Positions 16,043 through 24,896 of a stretch of DNA of 64,000 bases are shown here, piece after piece. A program made the position numbers and the translations under genes. How positions within the stretch are numbered: position 1 is the stretch's first letter; each line of letters opens with the position of its first letter. The stretch is from assembly GCA_910577295.1 (NCBI GenBank), contig CAJTLS010000004.1:65913-129912 (forward strand), read 5' to 3'. Source of the DNA: an uncultured Eubacterium sp. Its GTDB lineage: Bacteria; Bacillota; Clostridia; Lachnospirales; Lachnospiraceae. Under the pieces are notes generated by a model. That model was not told where the DNA came from, did no database searches, and was given only the letters and a program-made list of their open reading frames with translations.

Positions 16043-16955
16043 TAATGGTTCCCATGCGTTCTTTCATGCCCTGATAAGCATATTCCAATTTCGTAATGAC
16101 GGCGGTTCTTCCTTTTCCGGACGAGACAAAACATACGCCGGCATCCATTTTAGGCAGCGTCGTAATTTCGTCAAAGTGTCCGTTGTCAATGAGTTGAGCG
16201 GCGTCTTTTACGGAAATGGTGCCGATGGCTTCTTTTGTATCTTTTGTCACAAGTTGCTCTTGCGATGTCAGAATGAGAAGATGGGAGGCGTCAACCATAT
16301 CGGCAAGTTTGGCTGCCGTATAGTCTTTTTCAATAATGGCGCTGGCGCCTTTCAATGTGGTGCCCTGTTCCATTACAGGAATGCCGCCGCCTCCGGCAGC
16401 AATCACAATCTGATTCGCATCCAAAAGTGCTGTCACAGCGTCGATTTCATAAATATCAATCGGCTGTGGGGAAGCGATGATTCGGCGATAACCGTTTCCC
16501 TCGGCGACAACAAAATTTCCTTTTTCTTCTTCGGCATCCGCCTCTTTTCGCGTCATCGTCCGACCGATTACTTTGGTAGGGCGATGAAACGCTTTGTCAA
16601 ACGGGTCTACGCGCACCTGTGTGATAACGGTAGAAACCGGCTTGAATATACCGCGGTCTAACAATTCGCTGCGGATGGCATTTTGTAAATCATAACCGAT
16701 ATATCCCTGACTCATGGCACTGCAGAGAGACATGGGAGCTACGGTATATCGTTCGTCCAGACGGGCAAATTCTGTCATGGCAGTCTGAATCATCCCGACC
16801 TGAGGGCCGTTGCTGTGGGTAATTACGATTTGATATTTCTGCTCGACAAGGTCGGCAATTGCTTCGGCTGCTTTTTTACAATTCTTTTTTTGTTCTGGAA
16901 ATGTCTCTCCAAACGAATTTCTTCCTAGAGCTATTACAATTCTTTTTTCAATCAT
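16029..16955 (-). CDS. arcC: Carbamate kinase
   Basis: This 308-residue cytosolic kinase normally makes ATP from carbamoyl phosphate in arginine, agmatine, purine or allantoin catabolism. Family hallmarks are the N-terminal IALGRNSFGETFPEQ, THSNGPQVGMI, the AGGGGIPV loop, DKDTAAKLA-like text (here EKDYTAAKLADMV) and a C-terminal GTISVKDA region. The N-terminal loop has GRNSFG where many homologues have GGNAL. It stands alone: no arginine deiminase, ornithine carbamoyltransferase or carbamoyltransferase gene is nearby, so the pathway cannot be named. It has its own promoter (16993-17021) and its 3' end lies in the terminator of the converging peptidase gene. Confidence 0.92.
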   Translation of the reverse strand: MIEKRIVIALGRNSFGETFPEQKKNCKKAAEAIADLVEQKYQIVITHSNGPQVGMIQTAMTEFARLDERYTVAPMSLCSAMSQGYIGYDLQNAIRSELLDRGIFKPVSTVITQVRVDPFDKAFHRPTKVIGRTMTRKEADAEEEKGNFVVAEGNGYRRIIASPQPIDIYEIDAVTALLDANQIVIAAGGGGIPVMEQGTTLKGASAIIEKDYTAAKLADMVDASHLLILTSQEQLVTKDTKEAIGTISVKDAAQLIDNGHFDEITTLPKMDAGVCFVSSGKGRTAVITKLEYAYQGMKERMGTIIKEG

Positions 16956-16992
16956 ACCAATCTCCCTCTCTCTTTTTAGATGAAATGTCTAC

Positions 16993-17021
16993 AGTATAGC
17001 AGATTTTTTTCTGCGATTCAA
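16993..17021 (-). promoter_or_regulatory. Promoter of arcC (minus strand)
   Basis: Read on the minus strand, TTGAAT (17016-17021) and TATACT (16993-16998) are 17 bases apart, about 40 bases before the arcC start codon, with a GAGGGAG ribosome site between. It is divergent from the metallo-hydrolase promoter. Confidence 0.7.
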
Positions 17022-17082
17022 GGAAATGCCAAAATACGTCGGTTAATCCCACAAAAATGAGGAAACTCACAGACACTGTATA

Positions 17083-17111
17083 TTGACGAAATTTGGAAAA
17101 TCCTTTATAAT
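17083..17111 (+). promoter_or_regulatory. Promoter of the beta-CASP metallo-hydrolase gene
   Basis: TTGACG (17083-17088) and a perfect TATAAT (17106-17111) are 17 bases apart, 30 bases before the ATG at 17142. The intergenic region to arcC thus holds two divergent promoters. Confidence 0.8.
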
Positions 17112-17141
17112 AAAACTAACTATCGGAAAGAGGGCGAGTGC

Positions 17142-18761
17142 ATGAGACTTGTTTTTATTGGGGCAGACCATGAAGTGACCGGAAGTTGTCATTTTATGGA
17201 AGTTGGCGGGAAGAATTTTTGTGTCGATATCGGTATGGAACAGGGGCAGGATTTATTTGAGAATCAGGAACTTCCCGTGGAGCCGTCCGAAATCGATTTT
17301 ATGTTACTGACGCATGCGCATATTGACCATACGGGATTGCTTCCCATGTTGTATGCCAGAGGTTTTCGGGGGCCGGTTTATGCGACAAAGCCAACGGTTG
17401 AACTGAGTCAGATTATGTTGCGGGACAGCGCCCATATCCAGCAGTTTGAGGCGGAATGGCGAAATCGTAAGGCGCAGCGTTCCGGTGGAGAAACATATGA
17501 ACCGCTCTATACGATGGAAGATGCCATTGGCGCTATCCGGTTGCTACAGTCGTGTGAATACGATAGTATGGTACATATTTGTGACGAAGTTTCAGTGCGT
17601 TTTACGAATGTCGGTCATCTGCTTGGTGCGTCCTCAATTGAAGTTTTTGCCAGAGAGGGGAATGAAGAGCGGACGATTGTCTTCTCCGGTGATATCGGGA
17701 ACGGACATAAGCCGATTTTGCGTGATCCGGTGTATACGAAAGCGGCTGACTATGTGGTGATGGAATCGACTTACGGAGACCGTTTGCATGAGACGAAAGA
17801 ACCGGATTATGTGGAGGAACTGACGGCGATTATACAGGATACTTTTGCGAAGGGGGGCAATGTTGTCATTCCTTGTTTTGCAGTGGGGAGGACACAGGAA
17901 CTGCTATTTTTCCTCCGGCAGATTAAAGAAGAAAGACGAGTAACAATCAATCCGGATTTTGAAGTTTATGTGGACAGCCCGTTAGCGGTGGAGGCCACAC
18001 AGATTTTTGATAAAAATTTTGACGCAAACATCGAGCAGTGTTTTAGTGAAAGAGCAAAGTCGTTGTTGGTGCAGGGGATTAATCCCATTCATTTTCCGGG
18101 ATTAAAACTGTCTGTTACCAGTGATGACAGTAAAGAAATAAATTTTAAACCGCAGCCGAAAGTAATTTTGTCGGCATCCGGTATGTGTGAGGCGGGACGA
18201 ATCCGCCATCATTTAAAGCATAATTTGTGGCGTCCAGAAAGTACTATCGTATTTGCCGGCTATCAGACGCGGGGAACGTTAGGACGCTCCCTGTTAGAGG
18301 GCGTCAAAAAGGTGAAATTATTCGGTGAGACTGTGGAAGTGCGGGCAAAGATTACGAAGCTGCGTGGCATTAGCAGCCATGCGGACAGGGACGGATTGCT
18401 AAAATGGGTGAACGGCTTTACCGAAAAGCCGCCGAAGAGGGTATTTGTAGTACACGGAGACGACCATGTGTGCGATGAATTTGTCCGTACGCTGGAAGAT
18501 TCCGCCTATATTGCTTCGGCGCCTTATAGTGGTACGGTTTTTGATTTGGTAAGCGGTGAATTTGTGAAAGAGGCGCTGCCGGTTGCAGTAAAAAAGAAAA
18601 CTGCGGCGAAGAGACGTGCCAGCGATATGTTCCAGCGTTTGCTGACCGAAGGGCAGCGGCTGCTTAGCGTCATTCGAAAAAATGAAGGACTGAGCAACAA
18701 GGAAACGGCGAAATTTGCCGACCAGATACATGCCTTGTGTGAAAAGTGGGACAGAGATTAG
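17142..18761 (+). CDS. MBL-fold beta-CASP RNA metallo-hydrolase
   Basis: This 539-residue cytosolic enzyme is of the metallo-beta-lactamase beta-CASP group, whose members are mostly zinc ribonucleases (CPSF73/YSH1-like). Motif 2 is THAHIDH (His58, His60, Asp62, His63), followed by FSGDIGNG, a beta-CASP cap and C-terminal VILSASGMCEAGRIRHHL and ISSHADRDGL motifs with VVHGDD near 445. Residues about 480-539 form a basic helical tail (KKKTAAKRRASDMFQRL). The GAGGGCGAG site precedes the ATG. The gene heads a likely operon with the EAL protein and the arylsulfotransferase-like gene. The RNA target is unknown. Confidence 0.9.
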   Translation: MRLVFIGADHEVTGSCHFMEVGGKNFCVDIGMEQGQDLFENQELPVEPSEIDFMLLTHAHIDHTGLLPMLYARGFRGPVYATKPTVELSQIMLRDSAHIQQFEAEWRNRKAQRSGGETYEPLYTMEDAIGAIRLLQSCEYDSMVHICDEVSVRFTNVGHLLGASSIEVFAREGNEERTIVFSGDIGNGHKPILRDPVYTKAADYVVMESTYGDRLHETKEPDYVEELTAIIQDTFAKGGNVVIPCFAVGRTQELLFFLRQIKEERRVTINPDFEVYVDSPLAVEATQIFDKNFDANIEQCFSERAKSLLVQGINPIHFPGLKLSVTSDDSKEINFKPQPKVILSASGMCEAGRIRHHLKHNLWRPESTIVFAGYQTRGTLGRSLLEGVKKVKLFGETVEVRAKITKLRGISSHADRDGLLKWVNGFTEKPPKRVFVVHGDDHVCDEFVRTLEDSAYIASAPYSGTVFDLVSGEFVKEALPVAVKKKTAAKRRASDMFQRLLTEGQRLLSVIRKNEGLSNKETAKFADQIHALCEKWDRD

Positions 18762-18803
18762 TTTTAAGACGGGGAAGAGAAGAGGAGAAAGGAGTGACTG
18801 ATT

Positions 18804-20591
18804 GTGGATATACATGATGCTCAGGAGAGCGTGCTCAATTATGATTTGGAAAAAGAGCAAGTCAAACAAATTGCACTGAATCATTTTCATGCCTACTATG
18901 TGAGACATGATATGAATGATGTGCTTGCTCATATTGACGAACAGATTCAATGGAAAGGCTCCAAAGGTTATTATGTTGCGCACAGTCGTCAGGAGTTCGG
19001 GAGCCTGCTGCAGAAAGAATTGGAATTTGTTCCCAATGAGTGCATGATGAAAGTAGTAGAGACAAGCACGATTTCGCTGAGTACGGGGTGTTATCAGGTC
19101 ACGGGTGAATTAGAGTTGAGACTTCCGTACCAATCCAATATATATTATTCGAATTTACGTTTTACGATGATAATTAAGCATGATAAGCGTTTTGTCATTA
19201 AATCCATTCATACTTCTTCGACCGGAGAATCGGTTTTGGTAGAAGAACCGCGTTATCTGCTGGACGAGGACACCGGCCATTTATCGGTGGAGTTGAAAAA
19301 GCGGGAGCAGTATGATACGGTCACGGGGCTGCTGCATTTGGAGGCGTTTAAGAAATTAATTGAGCAGAGGATACTGGCGCCATCTCAAAATGATTATTAC
19401 GCCCTGTTGTGTACGGATATTAATAATTATGAAAAAGTAAATAATCTGTACGGGCTGCAAAAAGCCGACCAGCTTCTTGCTGATTTGGCGTCTCTGCTTA
19501 CTTCTTCCAGCAATAAGGGAATCGAATTATGCTGCCGCAGCGTGGCCGACCACATTCTTGTTTTAGTTTCTTATTCGGAAAAGGATTATCTGATGTGGTT
19601 ATTGAAATCTTTGTGCGGACAATTTGAGAAGAGTATTACTCCGCAGTATGTAAAGGCAGACCCACAATTAGGAATCGGGGTCTACTTGATTACAAATCGG
19701 AAAGAAACAGTAGAGCGAATGGTTGAGTTTGCTAACCTTGCGCGGAAGAGCCTGCGCTTTCACACAGATTCTCCGATTGCTTTTTATGATGAGAAAGTCT
19801 TTATGCAGATGGAGCGGGTTCGTTACATTGAGTCGCGGATGAGGAAGGCGTTGCAGCAGAGTGAATTCAAAGCGTTTCTACAGCCAAAATTCAATTTGGA
19901 AACGGGACAGATTGTGGGCGCGGAAGTGTTAGTGCGTTGGATTAATGCGGACGGTTCCATGGTATATCCAGATGACTTCATTCCTATTTTTGAGCAAAAC
20001 GGATTTATCATTGAACTGGACTTTTTTATACTTGAAGAAGTTTGTAAGATGATAAATCGAAGACTGCACGAGCAAAAGCCATGTGTACCTATTTCGATTA
20101 ACCAATCTCGTGTATTATTGCAAAATAGAGATTATGCCCAAAAGGTGGCAGGCGTACTGGCACAATATAATACGCCGCCGCAATATATTGAGTTAGAGCT
20201 CACGGAGAGGATATTCCGTGATGATTTGAAAAATCTGGCTGATGTGATGAGTAAATTAAAGGAGCTCGGTATCAGTTGGTCAATTGATGATTTTGGAACT
20301 GGATATTCTTCGTTGAATTTGTTGAAAGAGCTGCCTGTTGATATAATAAAAATAGATAAATCTTTTTTGGATGAGACAGAGAGTTCCGAGACGAGTAAGA
20401 TTATTATCCGCAAGACGGTTGAATTGACGCAGGAGTTGGATATGACGGTTGTATGTGAAGGAGTTGAGACCGAAAATCAGGCAGATTATCTTCGCGGAAT
20501 CCGCTGTGATGTGGCGCAGGGGTATTTGTACGCAAGACCGATGCCAATGGACGATTTTGAAACATTGTTGGATAAGGAGATGTATGGATGA
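18804..20591 (+). CDS. Degenerate GGDEF plus EAL protein with N-terminal SnoaL-like domain
   Basis: This 595-residue soluble protein has three parts. Residues 1-140 look like an NTF2/SnoaL-type cone fold (HFHAYYVRHDMNDVLAHID). Residues about 160-320 are a GGDEF fold whose active-site loop reads SVADH (246-250), so diguanylate cyclase activity is unlikely. Residues about 335-595 are an EAL domain with the metal and catalytic residues kept: EVLVRW (Glu374), SINQS, ELELTER, IDDFGTGYSS, IKIDKSF and CEGVET. It should therefore be a c-di-GMP phosphodiesterase, possibly tuned through the GGDEF-like or SnoaL-like parts. It starts with GTG after an AAGGAG site. Its stop overlaps the next start (ATGA). 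Confidence 0.88.
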   Translation: MDIHDAQESVLNYDLEKEQVKQIALNHFHAYYVRHDMNDVLAHIDEQIQWKGSKGYYVAHSRQEFGSLLQKELEFVPNECMMKVVETSTISLSTGCYQVTGELELRLPYQSNIYYSNLRFTMIIKHDKRFVIKSIHTSSTGESVLVEEPRYLLDEDTGHLSVELKKREQYDTVTGLLHLEAFKKLIEQRILAPSQNDYYALLCTDINNYEKVNNLYGLQKADQLLADLASLLTSSSNKGIELCCRSVADHILVLVSYSEKDYLMWLLKSLCGQFEKSITPQYVKADPQLGIGVYLITNRKETVERMVEFANLARKSLRFHTDSPIAFYDEKVFMQMERVRYIESRMRKALQQSEFKAFLQPKFNLETGQIVGAEVLVRWINADGSMVYPDDFIPIFEQNGFIIELDFFILEEVCKMINRRLHEQKPCVPISINQSRVLLQNRDYAQKVAGVLAQYNTPPQYIELELTERIFRDDLKNLADVMSKLKELGISWSIDDFGTGYSSLNLLKELPVDIIKIDKSFLDETESSETSKIIIRKTVELTQELDMTVVCEGVETENQADYLRGIRCDVAQGYLYARPMPMDDFETLLDKEMYG

Positions 20592-22120
20592 AAAAGAAAA
20601 TGAAACCAATTCTTTTTACGATGTTTGTCTTAGCTGCTGTGACGGCGGGGGGCTTCTATTTTCTGCTTAATCAGGATTCCGGCCCAAACGGCGAGTTTCA
20701 GGAACGTATGGCGAAAGCGCAGAATGATTTAGAAGAAAACCGTTCTTACCGCTATGATTTGGATGAGAGTGCGATACCGTTAGCGACTTCGGGAGAAAAG
20801 AAGAATGTATTAAATTTTGAGCACGACGTTGTGTATGATGTGCAGCAGTCGAATCGGGACAGGGAGCGTCTTGACCGTCTGATTAAGAGGACGGATGCGG
20901 ACTTTGAGAATCCGATTATTGCACGCAACCCTTTCGGTACCAATGAAAACAGTTTCTATTTTTATTTTACGACGTCATACCGTTGTATGGTTCGTTATAC
21001 AATTACGGTCGAGGATGAGACGATTTATGACCACACCCGCTATATCAATAACGGAAGTGAAAATAATCTCTCCAAGACGCACGAATTTGTAATCAGCGGA
21101 TTGATTCCCGGAAAGACAAATTATATTATTCTTGAGCTTGTCGACAGTTCCGGCTCAAAACGAGAGGGGAAGACGTATAAGTATGCGATACCAAAGGGGA
21201 ATGTTCCCGAGAAGATTCCGGTAGAATTAGGCTATAGTAAGGAAGTCAGCCACAACGGAATGTTTTTTGTATTTCCGAAAAACGCTAATCAGATATTGAT
21301 TTATGATAATCAAGGCGTATTGCGAAATATAACAAAGACGGAAACCGGACACGGTAAGCGCATTTATCAGACAGGTGACAGCGTGTTATATCAGATAGCC
21401 CCAGATAAGGTGGCGAGAGTTTCTGCACTGGGCCGGGTTCTTGGTGTTGTAAAGGTAAATGGTTATGGTGCGATTAAAGATTTCTGCTATGACGGATACA
21501 ATGAAATCTATTCGCTTGGGAGCAGGAAAAAACGAGAGTATCTGCTTGCTACTTCCATGCAGACGGGAAAGACAAGGGTAGTCTTTTGTTTCCCGAAAGG
21601 GATATCCGTCGGCTCACTTGCTCCGAATCAGGGCGGCGGTATATATCTGACAGCCGCAAAACCGTCCGGCATTATTTATATGGATGCGATTACGAGCGCG
21701 GAACCAAAGATTAGCTTTGTTATGGGCAAACGGGCCGATTGGAAGAAAAAGTTAGGAAAGAAAAAGATAGTAGAGGAAAAAGAGGCGGTGAAATGGGATA
21801 CTGCCGCTTCGCAGATAAGTTTGACAGGAGACGGAACATATTCCCTGCTTGTCAGGAAGCAAGGACAGGCGACCGGCGTTTGTGTTCAGTTGGATTCGAA
21901 AAAAAGAGGATTGAATGTTGTTATGACTTCGAAGTTTGGCGGAAATGCCGCTAATACCGTACAGGTTCAGGGAGAACATATGATACTTACGGATATGCAG
22001 GCAGGTAATTTTGCCGAGTATGACAGAAAAGGAAAAGTCACACGCAAATTTTCGTATGGCAGTCCGGTTCATTCGGTAGTGAAATTAACCTTGGCTGGTG
22101 TGTGCTTCTACGGAATGTAA
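20588..22120 (+). CDS. Membrane-anchored arylsulfotransferase-like beta-propeller protein
   Basis: This 510-residue protein has one N-terminal membrane helix (ILFTMFVLAAVTAGGFYFLL). Residues about 95-205 resemble the N-terminal strand-rich domain of aryl-sulfate sulfotransferases (NPIIARNPFGTNENSFYFYF, then FVISGLIPGKTNYII). The remainder has repeated blade-like segments typical of beta-propellers (QILIYDNQGVLRNI, YNEIYSLGSRKKREYLLATS). Enzymes of this family move sulfate groups between phenols outside the membrane. I cannot confirm the catalytic His, so activity is open. The ATG overlaps the EAL gene stop by 4 bases, indicating translational coupling with a c-di-GMP enzyme. Confidence 0.65.
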   Translation: MKKKMKPILFTMFVLAAVTAGGFYFLLNQDSGPNGEFQERMAKAQNDLEENRSYRYDLDESAIPLATSGEKKNVLNFEHDVVYDVQQSNRDRERLDRLIKRTDADFENPIIARNPFGTNENSFYFYFTTSYRCMVRYTITVEDETIYDHTRYINNGSENNLSKTHEFVISGLIPGKTNYIILELVDSSGSKREGKTYKYAIPKGNVPEKIPVELGYSKEVSHNGMFFVFPKNANQILIYDNQGVLRNITKTETGHGKRIYQTGDSVLYQIAPDKVARVSALGRVLGVVKVNGYGAIKDFCYDGYNEIYSLGSRKKREYLLATSMQTGKTRVVFCFPKGISVGSLAPNQGGGIYLTAAKPSGIIYMDAITSAEPKISFVMGKRADWKKKLGKKKIVEEKEAVKWDTAASQISLTGDGTYSLLVRKQGQATGVCVQLDSKKRGLNVVMTSKFGGNAANTVQVQGEHMILTDMQAGNFAEYDRKGKVTRKFSYGSPVHSVVKLTLAGVCFYGM

Positions 22121-22127
22121 AAAGGGG

Positions 22128-22157
22128 TTGATATTATATGCTTTTCAGTTGTATAAT
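22128..22157 (+). promoter_or_regulatory. Promoter of the transaldolase-transketolase operon
   Basis: TTGATA (22128-22133) and TATAAT (22152-22157) are 18 bases apart, about 40 bases upstream of the ATG at 22199, which has a TTAGGAGGG ribosome site. Confidence 0.75.
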
Positions 22158-22198
22158 AAGGCATATGAAATAAATATACTTTTAGGAGGGTAAAAGGA

Positions 22199-22858
22199 AT
22201 GAAATTTTTTGTTGACACAGCGAAAATTGAGGACATCAAAAAAGCCGAAGAAATGGGTGTAATCTGTGGTGTAACGACCAATCCGTCGTTGATTGCCAAA
22301 GAGGGCGGAAGAAGTCAGGAAGATGTACTGAAAGAAATCGCTTCTATTGTGGACGGGCCAATCAGTGGAGAGGTTAAGGCCACTACAGTGGACGCAGAAG
22401 GTATGATTGCAGAAGGCAGAGAAATTGCCAAGCTTCATGAGAATATGGTTGTTAAAATTCCGATGACAGTGGAAGGTTTGAAAGCAACAAAGGTACTTGC
22501 TTCTGAAGGTATCAAGTGTAATGTGACTTTAATTTTTAGTGCGAATCAGGCTCTTTTGGCAGCGAAAGCAGGAGCCGCTTATGTATCTCCATTCTTAGGA
22601 CGTTTAGATGATATTTCACAGCCGGGTATTGATTTGATTGAGAGTATTGCTGAGATTTTTGCCAACGATCCGGAGATTGATACGGAGATTATTGCAGCCA
22701 GCATTCGTAATCCAATTCATGTTACGGATTGTGCTTTGGCAGGCGCTGATATTGCTACCGTGCCGTATGGTGTAATCGAGCAGATGACGAAGCATCCATT
22801 GACGGATATTGGTGTTGATAAATTCCAGAAAGACTATATCGCAGTATTTGGAAAGTAA
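22199..22858 (+). CDS. fsa: Short transaldolase / fructose-6-phosphate aldolase
   Basis: This 219-residue TIM-barrel enzyme is of the small transaldolase group (TalC/Fsa). The N-terminus MKFFVDTAKIEDIKKA and GVTTNPSLIAKEG are diagnostic. The Schiff-base lysine is in VVKIPMT (about residue 84). NVTLIFSANQALLAAKAGA and the YVSPFLGRLDD stretch are conserved. Members either transfer dihydroxyacetone units in the non-oxidative pentose phosphate pathway or cleave fructose-6-phosphate. Its place directly before the two transketolase genes favours transaldolase work in the pentose phosphate pathway. The two activities cannot be separated by eye. Confidence 0.9.
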   Translation: MKFFVDTAKIEDIKKAEEMGVICGVTTNPSLIAKEGGRSQEDVLKEIASIVDGPISGEVKATTVDAEGMIAEGREIAKLHENMVVKIPMTVEGLKATKVLASEGIKCNVTLIFSANQALLAAKAGAAYVSPFLGRLDDISQPGIDLIESIAEIFANDPEIDTEIIAASIRNPIHVTDCALAGADIATVPYGVIEQMTKHPLTDIGVDKFQKDYIAVFGK

Positions 22859-22956
22859 AATAGTGTGAACTTTTTACACGGCACTTTGTGTCTGCGCGCT
22901 GCCCGGCACAAAGTTAATTTATGCGCAAAAGCAGTGCAGAAATGGGGATTATTAAT

Positions 22957-23793
22957 ATGAATAAAACAGAACTTCAGAAAATGGCTGTTGAAGTTCGTAA
23001 GGGCGCAGTAACCGGTGTCTATCATGCAAAATCAGGACATCCCGGCGGCTCTCTTTCAGCAGCAGACATTTATACATATCTTTTCTTCGAAGAGTTGTCC
23101 ATTGACCCGAAAAACCCGGATAAAGCAGACCGTGACCGCTTTGTGCTGAGTAAGGGTCATACGGCGCCGGGATATTATTCTGCTTTGGCAAATCGTGGTT
23201 TCTTCCCGGTAGAGGATTTGGAAACCCTTCGTAAGGTCGGTTCTTATTTGCAAGGACATCCAGATAAGAAACATATTCCGGGCGTGGATATGTCCAGCGG
23301 TTCTCTGGGACAGGGTATATCTGCAGCAGTCGGCATGGCGCTTTCGGCGAAACTCAGTGATGAAGATTATCGCGTGTATACGCTTCTCGGAGACGGGGAA
23401 ATTCAGGAAGGACAGGTTTGGGAGGCTGCTATGTTTGCCGGCCATCGCAAGTTGGACAACTTTGTTGCCATTGTAGATAATAACAATCTTCAGATTGACG
23501 GCGCTGTTGATGAAGTATGTACGCCGTATCCGATTGATGAGAAATTTAAAGCATTTAATTTCCATGTAATCAATGTTGACGGCCACGATTTCGATGCTTT
23601 GAAAGCAGCTTTTGATGAGGCAAAGGCAACAAAAGGACAGCCGACGGCAATTATCGCAAAGACAGTGAAAGGAAAAGGAGTTTCTTTCATGGAGAATCAG
23701 GCGAGCTGGCATGGAACTGCTCCGAATGACGAGCAGTATGCACAGGCAATGGAAGAATTAGAGAAAGCAGGTGAGTCATTATGTCAGAAGTAA
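22957..23793 (+). CDS. Transketolase, N-terminal (thiamine diphosphate) subunit
   Basis: This 278-residue cytosolic subunit is one half of a split transketolase moving two-carbon units in the pentose phosphate pathway. It carries KSGHPGGSLSAADI, LSKGHTAPGYYSAL, the thiamine-diphosphate motif GDGEIQEGQVWEAA and NNNLQIDG. The start at 22957 matches usual N-termini (MNKTELQKMA); the in-frame ATG codons at 22921 and 22942 give an extension without family support. The gene overlaps the C-terminal subunit gene by 13 bases. Split transketolases are common in Clostridia and archaea. Confidence 0.93.
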   Translation: MNKTELQKMAVEVRKGAVTGVYHAKSGHPGGSLSAADIYTYLFFEELSIDPKNPDKADRDRFVLSKGHTAPGYYSALANRGFFPVEDLETLRKVGSYLQGHPDKKHIPGVDMSSGSLGQGISAAVGMALSAKLSDEDYRVYTLLGDGEIQEGQVWEAAMFAGHRKLDNFVAIVDNNNLQIDGAVDEVCTPYPIDEKFKAFNFHVINVDGHDFDALKAAFDEAKATKGQPTAIIAKTVKGKGVSFMENQASWHGTAPNDEQYAQAMEELEKAGESLCQK

Positions 23794-24722
23794 AGAAGAT
23801 TGCAACTCGTGAGAGTTATGGAAATGCACTTGCAGAACTTGGTGCAGAGTTTGACAACCTTGTTGTTCTGGACGCTGACCTTGCTGCCGCTACAAAGACT
23901 GGTGTATTCAAAAAAGCTTTTCCGGAACGTCATATTGATTGCGGAATTGCAGAGTGTAATATGATGGGGATTGCGGCAGGACTTGCGGCAACGGGAAAAG
24001 TTCCGTTCGCCAGTTCTTTCGCTATGTTTGCAGCGGGACGTGCCTTTGAGCAGGTTCGTAATTCTATTGCTTACCCACAGTTAAATGTAAAGATTGGCGC
24101 AACTCATGCCGGTATTTCAGTAGGTGAAGATGGCGCGACACATCAGTGTAATGAAGATGTCGCTTTAATGCGTACTATCCCGGGCATGACGGTAATTGTA
24201 CCATCTGATGATGTAGAGGCTAAAGCGGCCGTACGTGCGGCATATGAGCATAAAGGGCCTTGTTATTTGCGTTTTGGACGGTTGGCAGTACCGGTTATCA
24301 ACGATACTCCGGATTACAAGTTTGAACTTGGCAAGGGAGTTGTTCTCCGCGAAGGTAAGGATGTGACTATCGTGGCATCCGGTCTTCCGGTGTCTAATTG
24401 TCTGGAAGCGGCAGAGAAACTTGCTGCGGACGGTATTGATGCAAAAGTAATTAATATACATACAATAAAACCGTTGGATGAGGAATTGATTGTTGCTTCC
24501 GCAAAAGAGACAGGTAAAGTCGTAACCGTGGAAGAGCATTCCGTTATCGGCGGTCTGGGAAGCGCCGTATGCGACGTGCTTTCCGAGAAAGCGCCGACGC
24601 CGGTATGTAAGATTGGTGTCAATGATGTATTTGGAGAATCCGGCCCTGCCGTTGAATTAGTTTCCAAATATGGTTTGGATGCAGACAGCATCTATGAGAA
24701 AGTAAAGGCTTTCTGTAAATAA
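23781..24722 (+). CDS. Transketolase, C-terminal subunit
   Basis: This 313-residue partner of the preceding subunit provides the pyrimidine-binding and C-terminal domains. Recognisable segments are VLDADLAAATKTGVF, HIDCGIAECNMMGIAAGLA, the catalytic Glu in that stretch, GATHAGISVGEDGATHQ and the C-terminal VTVEEHSVIGGLGSAV and FGESGPAVEL. GTGAGTC precedes the ATG, which lies inside the upstream gene, so the two halves are translated together in equal amounts. A long imperfect hairpin with a T-run follows the stop codon. Confidence 0.93.
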   Translation: MSEVKKIATRESYGNALAELGAEFDNLVVLDADLAAATKTGVFKKAFPERHIDCGIAECNMMGIAAGLAATGKVPFASSFAMFAAGRAFEQVRNSIAYPQLNVKIGATHAGISVGEDGATHQCNEDVALMRTIPGMTVIVPSDDVEAKAAVRAAYEHKGPCYLRFGRLAVPVINDTPDYKFELGKGVVLREGKDVTIVASGLPVSNCLEAAEKLAADGIDAKVINIHTIKPLDEELIVASAKETGKVVTVEEHSVIGGLGSAVCDVLSEKAPTPVCKIGVNDVFGESGPAVELVSKYGLDADSIYEKVKAFCK

Positions 24723-24732
24723 ATGAAGTATC

Positions 24733-24843
24733 GGGGTTTTGCTTGAATGTGATTTTATTGTTTTCTTTGTGCTTTTTTTGGAAAGGACAGAGGAACGTCA
24801 GGGTATGCATAATCACATTCTACGGCGAAACCCTGTTTTTTTC
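24733..24843 (+). terminator. Long inverted repeat with T-run between transketolase and aroA
   Basis: GAATGTGATT (24745-24754) pairs perfectly with AATCACATTC (24811-24820). GGGTTTTGC (24734-24742) pairs with GCGAAACCC (24825-24833) with one G-T wobble. A run of T and one C follows (24836-24843). The apical loop is 56 bases, much larger than in common terminators, and is T-rich on its left side. It may be a terminator, an attenuator or a degenerate palindromic element. No reading frame fits in the gap. Confidence 0.6.
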
Positions 24844-24896
24844 TTATTTTATAGGAAAATTCGATATTTTAAAAATAGAAAGAGGAGGAAGTGGGA

